DNA of 64,000 nucleotides from JACCYJ01 sp038198775. GTDB taxonomy: Bacteria > Actinomycetota > Actinomycetes > Propionibacteriales > Nocardioidaceae. Made by a program: the position numbers and the translations under genes. Below are positions 40,969-49,268 of the stretch, one piece after another; the first letter of the stretch is position 1; the number at the start of each line of letters is the position of its first letter. The notes below the pieces were generated by a model. That model was not told the DNA's origin. It was given only the letters and a program-made list of their open reading frames with translations, and made no database searches. Where the stretch lies: NCBI GenBank assembly GCA_038198775.1, contig JBBPZV010000034.1, positions 62,001 through 126,000 on the forward strand, read 5' to 3'.

Positions 40969-42357
40969 TCAGCAGCCCACCAGCCGGCCAGCCAGGTGTG
41001 AGGACACCTGGTCGATCCGGACCCGGTCCTGCGCCATCGTGTCGCGTTCTCGCAGCGTGACCGCGGCGTCGGCAAGGGTGTCGAAGTCCACGGTCACGCA
41101 GTACGGCGTCCCGATCTCGTCCTGGCGCCGATAGCGCCGCCCGATCGCGCCGGCGTCGTCGAAGTCGACGTTCCACGACCGGCGCAGCTCGGTGGCGAGA
41201 TCGCGCGCCTTCGGCGACAGGTCGGCGTTGCGCGACAGCGGCAGCACCGCCACCTTGACCGGCGCGAGCCGGTGGTCCAGCTTGAGTACGGCGCGCTTGT
41301 CGACCCCGCCCTTGGCGTTGGGCGCCTCGTCCTCGGCGTAGGCGTCGATGAGGAACGCCATCATCGACCGGTTCACCCCGGCGGCGGGTTCGATGACGTA
41401 CGGCACCCAGCGCTCGCCCTTGCCCTGGTCGAAGTACGACAGGTCCTGGCCCGAGTGCTGGGCGTGGGTGGTGAGGTCGAAGTCGGAGCGGTTGGCGATG
41501 CCTTCGAGCTCGCCCCACTCCGAGCCGGCGAAGCCGAAGCGGTACTCGATGTCGACGGTGCGCTTGGAGTAGTGCGACCGCTTGTGCTCAGGGTGCTCGA
41601 AGTGCCGCAGGTTGGCCCGGTCGATGCCGAGGTCAACGTACCACCGGGTTCGGACGTCTATCCAGTGCTGGTGCCAGGCCTCGTCGGTGCCTGGCTCGAC
41701 GAAATACTCAAGCTCCATCATCTCGAACTCGCGGGTGCGGAAGATGAAGTTGCCCGGGGTGATCTCGTTACGGAACCCCTTGCCGATCTGGCCGATTCCG
41801 AACGGCGGCTTGCGGCGCGCGGTCGTCATCACGTTGAGGAAGTTGACGAAGATGCCCTGCGCGGTCTCGGGTCGCAGGTAGTGCAGCCCCTCGTCGGACT
41901 CGACGGCCCCCAGCCAGGTCTTGAGCAGGCCGTTGAACATCCGGGGCTCGGTCCAGGCGTCCTTGCTGCCGCAGTGCGGGCAGGCCACCTGCGGCAGGTC
42001 GACGTCGTCGGGGTCGGCGATACGCTTGCGCTCGGCGTACTCCTCCTGCAGGTGGTCGGCGCGGTAGCGGTGATGGCAAACCTGGCACTCCACCAGGGGG
42101 TCGACGAACGCGTCGAGGTGCCCGGATGCCTTCCACACCTGCGGCGGCAAGATGACCGAGGAGTCGATGCCGACGACGTCGTCGCGGCTGGTGACCATCG
42201 CGCGCCACCACTGTCGCTTGATGTTCTCCTTGAGCTCGACGCCGAGCGGCCCGTAGTCCCAGGCGGACCGCGTCCCGCCGTAGATCTCCCCGCAGGGATA
42301 GACGAACCCCCGCCGCTTGCACAGGCTGACGATGGTCTCCACGGACGCTACGGGCAC
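40969..42357 (-). CDS. glyS: Glycyl-tRNA synthetase
   Basis: A 462-residue class II synthetase of the dimeric alpha2 type. The GTG at 42357 follows GGAG by five bases and starts VPVASVETIVSLCKRRGF. Motif 1/2 regions RSAWDYGPLGVELKENIK, RPETAQGIFVNF and FRNEITPGNFIFRTREFEMM are clear. A CxxC pair (CQVCHHR and CPHCGSKD) suggests zinc. The C-terminal anticodon-binding domain is present. It is divergent from the znu operon. Confidence 0.96.
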   Translation of the reverse strand: MPVASVETIVSLCKRRGFVYPCGEIYGGTRSAWDYGPLGVELKENIKRQWWRAMVTSRDDVVGIDSSVILPPQVWKASGHLDAFVDPLVECQVCHHRYRADHLQEEYAERKRIADPDDVDLPQVACPHCGSKDAWTEPRMFNGLLKTWLGAVESDEGLHYLRPETAQGIFVNFLNVMTTARRKPPFGIGQIGKGFRNEITPGNFIFRTREFEMMELEYFVEPGTDEAWHQHWIDVRTRWYVDLGIDRANLRHFEHPEHKRSHYSKRTVDIEYRFGFAGSEWGELEGIANRSDFDLTTHAQHSGQDLSYFDQGKGERWVPYVIEPAAGVNRSMMAFLIDAYAEDEAPNAKGGVDKRAVLKLDHRLAPVKVAVLPLSRNADLSPKARDLATELRRSWNVDFDDAGAIGRRYRRQDEIGTPYCVTVDFDTLADAAVTLRERDTMAQDRVRIDQVSSHLAGRLVGC

Positions 42358-42420
42358 GATCTCTCCATCCGGCTGGGTGTCGGCGAGCGGTGGGTGAACA
42401 AGCCAGGCTAGTAGGTGCGT

Positions 42421-42493
42421 GGTGCAGCCGGAACTCCCGGATGGTGCAGCCGGAACTCCCGGATGGTCGGGCCGGAACTCCCGGATGGTCGGG
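42421..42493 (+). repeat. 22-base tandem repeat upstream of the znu operon (three copies)
   Basis: Units of exactly 22 bases run at 42421-42442, 42443-42464 and 42465-42486, with a 7-base partial copy to 42493. All contain CCGGAACTCCCGGAT; the first two carry GGTGCAG and the third GGTCGGG as lead. The unit resembles the 22-base repeats at 21984-22026. It ends exactly where the znu promoter begins. Confidence 0.85.
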
Positions 42494-42530
42494 TTGACGG
42501 GTACCCGGTTGACGATGACAATCATTTCCA
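42494..42530 (+). promoter_or_regulatory. znu promoter overlapped by a Zur box
   Basis: TTGACG (42494-42499) and GACAAT (42517-42522) are spaced by 17 bases, a good sigma-70 promoter whose start point would fall at about 42530. TGACAATCATTTCCA (42516-42530) reads TGGAAATGATTGTCA on the other strand, 13 of 15 matches to the actinobacterial Zur consensus TGAAAATGATTTTCA. Zinc-loaded Zur bound here would block the -10. Confidence 0.8.
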
Positions 42531-43384
42531 TGTGGAGGACGGTGTACGCCAGCCTGCTGGTCGTCACGTTGCTAACCGGGTGCGCGTCGACTTCGGCGTC
42601 GACGAAACCGCGGGTGGTCGTCGCGGCCTACCCGTACGAGTTCCTCGTCGAACACGTGGCAGGCAGCATCGTCGACGTCTCCGACCTCACCACGCCCGGT
42701 GCCGAGCCGCACGACATCGAGCTCACCCCCCACCAGCTGGCCGACCTGTCCGACGCCGACCTCGTCGTCGTTGAGTCCGGCTTCCAGCCGGCCGTGGACC
42801 AGGCGCTCGAGCAGATGGCGACCGGCCCCGTGCTCGACGTCTCCCACACCGTGCCGATGACCGCTGGTGACCCCCACCTGTGGCTGGATCCGGTCAGGAT
42901 GGTCGCCGTCGCCGAAGCGATAGCGGCCCAGCTGGCACACCTGCTGCCCGCCCACGCTGCCGCGTTCCAAGCCAACGCAGATCGCCTCGTCAGGCAGCTG
43001 CGGCGGCTCGACCACGCGTACGCCACCGGGCTCGCCAGCTGCACCCGCCGGACGTTCGTGACCAGCCACGCTGCGTTCGGCTACCTTGCCGCACGCTACG
43101 GCCTGCAGATGGTGCCTATCGCCGGGCTGGACCCGCAGCTCGAACCCTCCCCCGCCCGGCAGGCCGCGATCGCCGACACCGTCCGCCGAGAGGGCGTCAC
43201 GACGATCTTCACCGAGTCGCTGGCGAGTCCGGCGGTGGCGCAGAGCGTCGCCGACGAGACCGGGGCCCGGCTGGCGACGCTCGACCCGATCGAGGGGCTC
43301 ACCGACGCCACTTCGGACCAGACCTACCTGACGTTGATGCGCGCGAACCTGACCGCACTCGAACGCGCGAACGGCTGCACATGA
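42530..43384 (+). CDS. znuA: Zinc ABC transporter substrate-binding lipoprotein
   Basis: A 284-residue cluster A-I binding protein. The ATG at 42530 coincides with the predicted transcription start, so the mRNA is probably leaderless. Upstream ATGs lie inside the promoter. The lipobox LLTGC gives a lipidated Cys18. Metal-site signs are AEPHDIELTP (histidine), DPHLWLDP (histidine) and VTSHAAFGY (histidine), with FTESLASP near the end. The usual His-rich loop is absent. ATGA overlap with the ATPase gene. Confidence 0.93.
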   Translation: MWRTVYASLLVVTLLTGCASTSASTKPRVVVAAYPYEFLVEHVAGSIVDVSDLTTPGAEPHDIELTPHQLADLSDADLVVVESGFQPAVDQALEQMATGPVLDVSHTVPMTAGDPHLWLDPVRMVAVAEAIAAQLAHLLPAHAAAFQANADRLVRQLRRLDHAYATGLASCTRRTFVTSHAAFGYLAARYGLQMVPIAGLDPQLEPSPARQAAIADTVRREGVTTIFTESLASPAVAQSVADETGARLATLDPIEGLTDATSDQTYLTLMRANLTALERANGCT

Positions 43385-44148
43385 GCGCACCCGCCGTACG
43401 CGCCCGCGACGTCAGCGTTGCGCTGGCCGGCCGCCCGGTGCTGCGCCGCGTCGCTCTGCGCGTGGACGTCGGTGAGCTGGTGACCGTGCTCGGCACCAAC
43501 GGCTCCGGCAAGTCCACCCTGATCCGCGCCCTGGTGGGGCTGCTGCCGCTGGAGTCCGGGAGCGTGGAGATCTTCGGCATCCCGGTGGGCCGCCTGCGCC
43601 GGGCCCGGCGGCGTATCGGCTACGTGCCGCAGCGTTCCACCGCATCCTCCGGCGTGCCCGCGACGGTACGTGAGGTGGTGATGACCGGTCGAATGGCGCA
43701 CCGCAGGCTGCTCGGGTGGCCGGTCAAGGGAGACTCCGCAGCCGTCGCCGCCGCGCTGGCACAGGTTCGCCTCACCGATCACGCCCAGGCTCCGGTGGCC
43801 CACCTGTCGGGCGGCCAACACCAAAGGGTGCTGATCGCCCGCGCACTCGCGGGCGGCGCGGACCTGTTGGTGCTCGACGAACCCACCGTTGGCGTCGATG
43901 CGGACACCCAGCGACTGCTGGCCGAACTGCTCGCCCGGTTGCTGGGCCGCGGCGTCACCGTGATCTTGGTGACGCACGAGCTCGGCCCGCTGACCTCCCT
44001 CGTCGACCGCACGGTCGTGCTCCACGACGGTCGGGTCGGGTACGACGGACCGGTGTCCGGGCTGGAACGGCCGGAGTCGCTCGCCCACGACCACGCCCAT
44101 GGCGAGGCACCGCGCGCCGGGCTGTATGGCGGAGGGATCTGGCGCTGA
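43381..44148 (+). CDS. znuC: Zinc ABC transporter ATP-binding protein
   Basis: A 255-residue ABC ATPase. Walker A GTNGSGKSTL (about 36-45), Q-loop in GYVPQRS, signature LSGGQHQRV, Walker B LLVLDEPTVGVD and H-loop VILVTHELG are all present. It powers import through the ZnuB permease. Overlaps with znuA (ATGA) and znuB (TGATG) indicate coupled translation. Confidence 0.95.
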   Translation: MSAPAVRARDVSVALAGRPVLRRVALRVDVGELVTVLGTNGSGKSTLIRALVGLLPLESGSVEIFGIPVGRLRRARRRIGYVPQRSTASSGVPATVREVVMTGRMAHRRLLGWPVKGDSAAVAAALAQVRLTDHAQAPVAHLSGGQHQRVLIARALAGGADLLVLDEPTVGVDADTQRLLAELLARLLGRGVTVILVTHELGPLTSLVDRTVVLHDGRVGYDGPVSGLERPESLAHDHAHGEAPRAGLYGGGIWR

Positions 44149-45134
44149 TGCTGTCGCTGCTCGACTACGACTTCATGCGCCGCGCACTGCTCGCGGCGCT
44201 CTTGACCGGCCTCGCCGCCCCCGCGATCGGCACGTACCTGGTCCAACGCCGGCTCGCACTGCTCGGCGACGGAATCGGCCACATCGCCCTGACCGGGGTG
44301 GCTCTCGGACTGCTCACCGGGCAGGCCCCGCTGTTGACCGCCGTCGTGGTCGCCGCCCTCGGCGCCGGGCTGATCGAGATGCTGCGAGCGCACGGCCGGG
44401 CCAGCGGCGACGTCGCGCTCGCGCTGCTGTTCTACGGCGGAATCGCAGCCGGAGTGCTACTCACCGGGCTCGCCGGGGGGTCCGCGGCGACGCTCACCTC
44501 CTATCTGTTCGGGGCCATCACCACGGTCTCCGACACCGACCTCGCCGTGGTGGTCGGCCTGGCCGTCACGGTCTTGGCCCTCGCACTCGGGCTGGCACCG
44601 CAGCTGTTCGCGGTCTGCCAGGACGAGGAGCACGCTCGGGTTTCCGGTGTGCCGGTGCGGGCGTACGGGTTGCTCATCGCGGTGCTCGCCGCGGTCACCG
44701 TCACGGTCTCGATGCGCACGGTCGGGCTGCTCCTGGTCAGCGCGCTGATGGTTGTGCCGGTAGCGGCCGCCCAGCAGATCACCCACAGCTTCGCGGCGAC
44801 GTTCGGACTGGCGATGGGAATCGGAGTGGTGGCCTCGTTGACCGGGGTGGTCGCCAGCTTCTCGGCCAATACCGCACCGGGGCCGACGATCGTGCTGGTC
44901 GCCCTCGGCTGCTTCGTCGTCGCGGCCCCGATCGGGGGGCTGGCCACCCGCCGACGCCGACGCGGCGAACCGTTCGCCGATGCCGAGTCACGCGAACACG
45001 ACCCCAGCGAGTCCCACCAGCACGCACACGGTCCCGGTTGCGGGCACCCGGCGGTGCGCCACGGCGACCACGTCGACTACGTCCACGGCGGTCACCGTCA
45101 CGCTGCCCACGAGGAGCACTATGACGAGCACTGA
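44148..45134 (+). CDS. znuB: Zinc ABC transporter permease with His-rich tail
   Basis: A 328-residue membrane protein of the ABC-3 family, with about eight helices (LLGDGIGHIALTGVALGLL; LLLVSALMVVPVAAAQQITH). The last 45 residues are strikingly rich in His (SHQHAHGPGCGHP; GGHRHAAHEEHYDEH), probably a cytoplasmic metal-binding tail. This is unusual for ZnuB. The gene overlaps the start of zur by 14 bases. Confidence 0.94.
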   Translation: MLSLLDYDFMRRALLAALLTGLAAPAIGTYLVQRRLALLGDGIGHIALTGVALGLLTGQAPLLTAVVVAALGAGLIEMLRAHGRASGDVALALLFYGGIAAGVLLTGLAGGSAATLTSYLFGAITTVSDTDLAVVVGLAVTVLALALGLAPQLFAVCQDEEHARVSGVPVRAYGLLIAVLAAVTVTVSMRTVGLLLVSALMVVPVAAAQQITHSFAATFGLAMGIGVVASLTGVVASFSANTAPGPTIVLVALGCFVVAAPIGGLATRRRRRGEPFADAESREHDPSESHQHAHGPGCGHPAVRHGDHVDYVHGGHRHAAHEEHYDEH

Positions 45135-45519
45135 GGGCCCGCTCGGCCGCAGCACCCGGCAGCGCAGAGCCGTCGGGGTGGGGCTGGCGGAGCTCGACGG
45201 CTTCCACAGCACCCAGGAGATCCACGATCTGCTGCGCCGAAGCGGGCACCCGGTTGGGCTGTCGACGGTCTACCGGACCCTGCAGGCGATGGCCGACGCG
45301 GGTGAGGTCGACGTGCTGCGCACCGACGACGGGGAGGCGTTGTACCGCCGCTGCAGCTCCGGCCACCACCACCACCTGGTGTGCCGGTCCTGCGGTCGTA
45401 CGGTCGAGGTCGAGGGACGGGCTGTCGAACGCTGGGCGGACCGGGTCGCGGCCGAGCACGGCTTCTCCGAGGCCGCGCACACGCTGGAGATCTTCGGTCG
45501 CTGCTCCGGCTGCGGGTGA
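45121..45519 (+). CDS. zur: Fur-family zinc uptake regulator
   Basis: A 132-residue repressor. The ATG at 45121 lies inside the znuB end. The winged helix is FHSTQEIHDLLRRSGHPVGL and STVYRTLQAMADAGEVDVL. The dimer/metal domain has GHHHHLVCRSCGRTVEVE and a second CxxC, GRCSGCG, which together form a structural zinc site. Given the operon and the Zur box upstream, Zur rather than Fur is the right call, and it should repress its own operon when zinc is sufficient. Confidence 0.93.
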   Translation: MTSTEGPLGRSTRQRRAVGVGLAELDGFHSTQEIHDLLRRSGHPVGLSTVYRTLQAMADAGEVDVLRTDDGEALYRRCSSGHHHHLVCRSCGRTVEVEGRAVERWADRVAAEHGFSEAAHTLEIFGRCSGCG

Positions 45520-45544
45520 ACACCACAGTCGACCGGGTGAGCGC

Positions 45545-46078
45545 TCACCACACGTCCCCGTCGCGCCAGTCGCAGGCCAGGTCGCCGTCGAGGCGCAGGC
45601 GGACGCGGCCGGGCAGGACGAAGACGCCCGTGTCCTCCTCGAGCGTGCGGGTGAGGCCGCCCGGTGCGAGCACCGACGTGGTCCCGGTCCAGCGCTGCCA
45701 GCCTCGGCCGAGGTAGAAGTCAGCCGAACGCCGAGAGGCGCTGAGCGCGCCCAGGTCGTATCCGCCGCTAGTCAGCCGCTCCGCCTCGGCCATCACCGTC
45801 GCGCCGACACCCTCCCGCTGCCGACCGGGGCGTACCGCCACCGCCTCGACATAGCCGCAGCGCAACGCCCGGCCGTCATGGAGCAGGCGCCTCATCACCA
45901 CCGCGGCGTGCCCGACCAGACCGCCCCCGGAGTAGGCGAGTGCGTGCATGCCACCGAGCGCGTGCTCGAAGTCCGCGTCGTCGAACCGGCCCTCGAACGC
46001 CTCGTCCAGCAGGCTGCGCATCTCGGCCAGCTGGGCGGCGGACAGCTCGGCGGTGTGGAGCGTCCGGCAGTCAGGCAC
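45545..46078 (-). CDS. aac(2')-I: Aminoglycoside 2'-N-acetyltransferase, AAC(2')-I-like
   Basis: A 177-residue GNAT enzyme aligned along its length with mycobacterial AAC(2')-Ic. Shared blocks include HALGGMHALAYSGGGLVGHA, LRCGYVEAVAVR, TSVLAPGGLTRT, DTGVFVLP and the C-terminal CDWRDGDVW. The acetyl-CoA site is VRPGRQREGVGATVM. It could acetylate the 2' amine of gentamicin or tobramycin, or a cell-envelope substrate. Its GTG overlaps the uppS end by eight bases, so it is part of the core locus and not a recently acquired cassette. Confidence 0.88.
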   Translation of the reverse strand: MPDCRTLHTAELSAAQLAEMRSLLDEAFEGRFDDADFEHALGGMHALAYSGGGLVGHAAVVMRRLLHDGRALRCGYVEAVAVRPGRQREGVGATVMAEAERLTSGGYDLGALSASRRSADFYLGRGWQRWTGTTSVLAPGGLTRTLEEDTGVFVLPGRVRLRLDGDLACDWRDGDVW

Positions 46079-46835
46079 GGCCCCACCGTCGCGAGCGCGC
46101 CGCGTACTCCTCGACCGCTGCCCACAGGTGCCGCCGGTCGATGTCCGGCCAGGTGACGTCGCTGAACACCAGCTCCGCGTACGCTGCCTGCCATAGCAGG
46201 AAGTTGCTGATGCGGCGCTCTCCGGATGTGCGCCAGAACATGTCCACGTCGGGCATCTCCGGCTCGTCGAGGTAGCGGGCGAACACCCGGCCGTCGACCC
46301 GTGCCGGGTCCAGCCGACCGGCCGCCACGTCGCGGGAGAGGGCAGCCGCCGCGTCGGCGATCTCGGCTCGTCCTCCGTAGTTGACGCACATCGTCAGCGT
46401 CAGCACGTCGTTGCGGCGGGTCAGCTCCTCGGCCACCTCGAGCTCTCGGATCACCGACCGCCACAGTTTCGGCCGCCGACCAGCCCAGCGCACCCGGACT
46501 CCCAGGGCGTGCATCTCGTCGCGCCGGCGCCGGATCACGTCGCGGTTGAAGCCCATCAGGAAGCGGACCTCCTCCGGTGAGCGCTTCCAGTTCTCGGTCG
46601 AGAACGCGTACGCCGACAGCCATCGCACCCCGACCTCGATGGCTCCCTCGACCACGTCGAACAAGGCGGCCTCGCCGGCTTCGTGACCGGCGGTCCGGGG
46701 CAGGTCGCGTTGCCGCGCCCAGCGACCGTTGCCGTCCATCACGATCGCGACGTGGCCCGGCACGGCGCCGGGTGGCAGGTCCGGTGGCCTGGCGCCCGAA
46801 GGGTGCCGGCTCGGGGTGGCGTACGGGCGGGGCAC
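46071..46835 (-). CDS. uppS: Isoprenyl transferase (polyprenyl diphosphate synthase)
   Basis: A 254-residue cis-prenyltransferase that builds the lipid carrier for cell-wall synthesis. The GTG at 46835 follows GAGG by five bases. Conserved regions: VAIVMDGNGRWARQRDLPRT with the catalytic Asp, YAFSTENWKRSPEEV, and DMFWRTSGERRISNFLLWQAAY. It starts seven bases after the recO stop. Confidence 0.95.
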   Translation of the reverse strand: MPRPYATPSRHPSGARPPDLPPGAVPGHVAIVMDGNGRWARQRDLPRTAGHEAGEAALFDVVEGAIEVGVRWLSAYAFSTENWKRSPEEVRFLMGFNRDVIRRRRDEMHALGVRVRWAGRRPKLWRSVIRELEVAEELTRRNDVLTLTMCVNYGGRAEIADAAAALSRDVAAGRLDPARVDGRVFARYLDEPEMPDVDMFWRTSGERRISNFLLWQAAYAELVFSDVTWPDIDRRHLWAAVEEYAARSRRWGRA

Positions 46836-46842
46836 CAGCGCC

Positions 46843-47571
46843 TCAGCGGTCGACGTGGGCGAGTGAGCGCAGGCCGTACTCGAGGTGCCAGGCCAGGTAC
46901 GCCGCGACCAAACCGCTGGCCTCGCGCCGGCACCGGGACTCGCTCGCGGACGCCGTGGCCCAATCCCCGGCGAGCAGGGCGCCCAGCAGCCGTACGGTTT
47001 CCGCCGCCGGTGCGGCGGAGCCGGGAGGACGGCACCGAGAGCACACCATCCCGCCCGCAGCGGCCGCGAAGCTGCGGTGCGGCCCCGGAGCCTCGCAGCT
47101 GGCACACTCGGCGAAGGTCGGCGCGTAGCCGGACACTGCCAGCGACCGGAGCAGAAACGAGTCGAGGACGAGTCCTGGTTCCCGGTCACCGGCGGACAGG
47201 GCACGCAAGGCGCCGACGAGCAGCAGGTACTGCTGCAGGGACGGATGCTGCTCCTCCCCTGTCAGCCGGTCCGCGGTCTCCAGCATCGCAGTCCCGGCGG
47301 TGTACACCGGATAGCTTGCGCCGATGACCGCGCCGTACGGCGCGATCGTCTCGACCTGGGTGACCACGTCCAACGAGCGTCCCTGCGCGAACATCAGGTC
47401 GACGTGCATGAACGGTTCCAGCCGGGCGCCGAAGCGCGAGCTGGTGCGGCGTACCCCCTTGCCGACGGCGCGGATCTTGCCGTGGCTGCGGGTGAGCACG
47501 GTGACGATGCGGTCGGCCTCACCGAGCTTTTGGGTACGCAGCACCACGCCCTCGTCGCGGTAGAGACCCAC
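46843..47571 (-). CDS. recO: DNA repair protein RecO
   Basis: A 242-residue recombination mediator that helps load RecA with RecF/RecR. The N-terminal OB fold begins GLYRDEGVVLRTQKLGEADR. The C-terminal domain has the zinc cysteines ECASCEAPG and VCSRCRPPG. The GTG at 47571 is the natural family start; upstream in-frame residues are unlikely. It lies immediately before uppS. Confidence 0.94.
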   Translation of the reverse strand: MGLYRDEGVVLRTQKLGEADRIVTVLTRSHGKIRAVGKGVRRTSSRFGARLEPFMHVDLMFAQGRSLDVVTQVETIAPYGAVIGASYPVYTAGTAMLETADRLTGEEQHPSLQQYLLLVGALRALSAGDREPGLVLDSFLLRSLAVSGYAPTFAECASCEAPGPHRSFAAAAGGMVCSRCRPPGSAAPAAETVRLLGALLAGDWATASASESRCRREASGLVAAYLAWHLEYGLRSLAHVDR

Positions 47572-47673
47572 CTGGTCATTGTGACAGCCGCGAGAACGGC
47601 CGGGGTGCGGACACCGACCAGGTGGTGGTGCCCGCACCCGATAGCTTGCCGGGATTGCCCTTGGAGCGGAGCC

Positions 47674-49029
47674 CTAGCGCGGGAAGGACTTGCGGGTCTC
47701 CACCTGAGCGCCGGCTACCGGCTTGACCAGGTCTTCCACCGGCTGCTTGGCCGTGAAGGCAATGACCGGGCAGTTGATGAGGACGTTGGTCGATCCGAAC
47801 GGAGCTCCGTCCGGCCCAGTGATCAGATCGGGCCGGCGTTTCACGAGGTTGAGCAGCTTGAACTCGTCGGTCTGCCGCACATTGAGGCCGCGCTTGACCG
47901 CCTTGTCCGTCCATTGCGCGAAGTTGGCGTCCCACAGCGGGCTGTAGGCGAACTTGCGGTGCGGATCAGCCAAGGTCGGGAAGTCACCTTGCAGGTTCAG
48001 TGAGTCACCGCCAAGACGCAGGGACCGAAGCAGAGCCTTGTTGCGCAAGGAAGCGTCCTCGGACGCGTGCCCGTCGAGGATCAGGTGGATGATCCCCTGG
48101 GATTCCGGGTTGTACAGCCCGGTCTGGCCGTTGATGAACGGGAAGATCCGTTCCCGAACGGATCCGAGGAAGTCGTCCCCGCCCTGCAGCGGAGTCCGGC
48201 TCAGTAGCGGAACGTACGTCGCCCGTTCCAAGGTGGCGGTGGCGGGGTCCGAGGCCTCGGTGCTCAGGTAGATGATCGGTTGCCCCGAGTCGAACCCGGT
48301 GATGACGAGCAGCTCGACCGAGGGGGCATAATACTCACCTGGGCCGGCCTTGCGCGCGGGATTGATGCGAAGCACGCGGTCGGCGGTGTTGGTGTGATGC
48401 ACAACATCGAAGTTGCCACGTCCCACCGCGACGATCGGCGCGTTGTAGACCGTTCTCGAGCCCTTGAACTTGATGAAGGGGCTGTAACGGGGCCCTCCGA
48501 CCCCACCTGGTTTTGCCACGGCTGCGGGAAAGACGTTCGGACCCTGCTTCAGGACTCGTTGAGGACTGAAGTCTGGAATCCCCTGAAAGTGCGTGATGCC
48601 CTCACCGAACTTGTTGCCTTCCGGAGCGGTGAGCTTGACGTCTTGAACGCAACTCTGGCAACCGATGCCGATATTGGCGAGCTTCGGGGCGAAGTTGACG
48701 TTGAGGTCGCGAGCCGCTCCCTCGTCAGACGCCTCGGTGACGACGTACCAGACGGTGGTGCCGTGGTACCGGCCCTGATGCAGCGGCAGCGTAGCGCTGT
48801 GGTGATCGAGGTTGACTTCGACTGTGTTGGCGAGGACAAGCTTCTTGACGGGCAGCTTCCCTGTCGTCTGTCCGGGGATGGAAGAGGCCACCGCGCTCGG
48901 TAGCGTGTCGCCGACCCCCGCGGCGGTGTCTGAGGACCCGCTCACGGCGTACGGAGATGCCAGGATCAATGGCGTGGCTACGGCAGCGCTGAGCAGCGGC
49001 AAGGACTTTCTCGGGACTTTTCGCTTCAT
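47674..49029 (-). CDS. Secreted protein of unknown function
   Basis: A 451-residue protein with a signal peptide (MKRKVPRKSLPLLSAAVATP, cleavage near SGSSD). GGAG lies nine bases before the ATG. The body is beta-rich (GRYHGTTVWYVVTEASDEGA; NFAPKLANIGIGCQSCVQDV with a CxxC, and LLVITGFDSGQPIIYLST). No catalytic motif is recognised. Codon use is slightly less GC-rich than its neighbours, and it breaks the usual recO neighbourhood, which suggests a later insertion. Confidence 0.75.
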   Translation of the reverse strand: MKRKVPRKSLPLLSAAVATPLILASPYAVSGSSDTAAGVGDTLPSAVASSIPGQTTGKLPVKKLVLANTVEVNLDHHSATLPLHQGRYHGTTVWYVVTEASDEGAARDLNVNFAPKLANIGIGCQSCVQDVKLTAPEGNKFGEGITHFQGIPDFSPQRVLKQGPNVFPAAVAKPGGVGGPRYSPFIKFKGSRTVYNAPIVAVGRGNFDVVHHTNTADRVLRINPARKAGPGEYYAPSVELLVITGFDSGQPIIYLSTEASDPATATLERATYVPLLSRTPLQGGDDFLGSVRERIFPFINGQTGLYNPESQGIIHLILDGHASEDASLRNKALLRSLRLGGDSLNLQGDFPTLADPHRKFAYSPLWDANFAQWTDKAVKRGLNVRQTDEFKLLNLVKRRPDLITGPDGAPFGSTNVLINCPVIAFTAKQPVEDLVKPVAGAQVETRKSFPR

Positions 49030-49268
49030 TCTCTACCACTCCGGTCTTTGCGACTTGGTACGCGGCTTATCCTCGCGCCTTGCACAGCAGGCTAAGCGCG
49101 TGTCACCCGGTGCGGAATACGTGCTGGATTACGGAGTCGTGACCGACACTTGACGGAGTGGCGACGTCGGGACGGTGGTTCTTGACGGACCGGTCATAAG
49201 GCGTACGCTCTGCAAGCCACGTGCCCATGGGACCCGATCCAACTGGAGCCACCGCTACGCTCTCTGGC

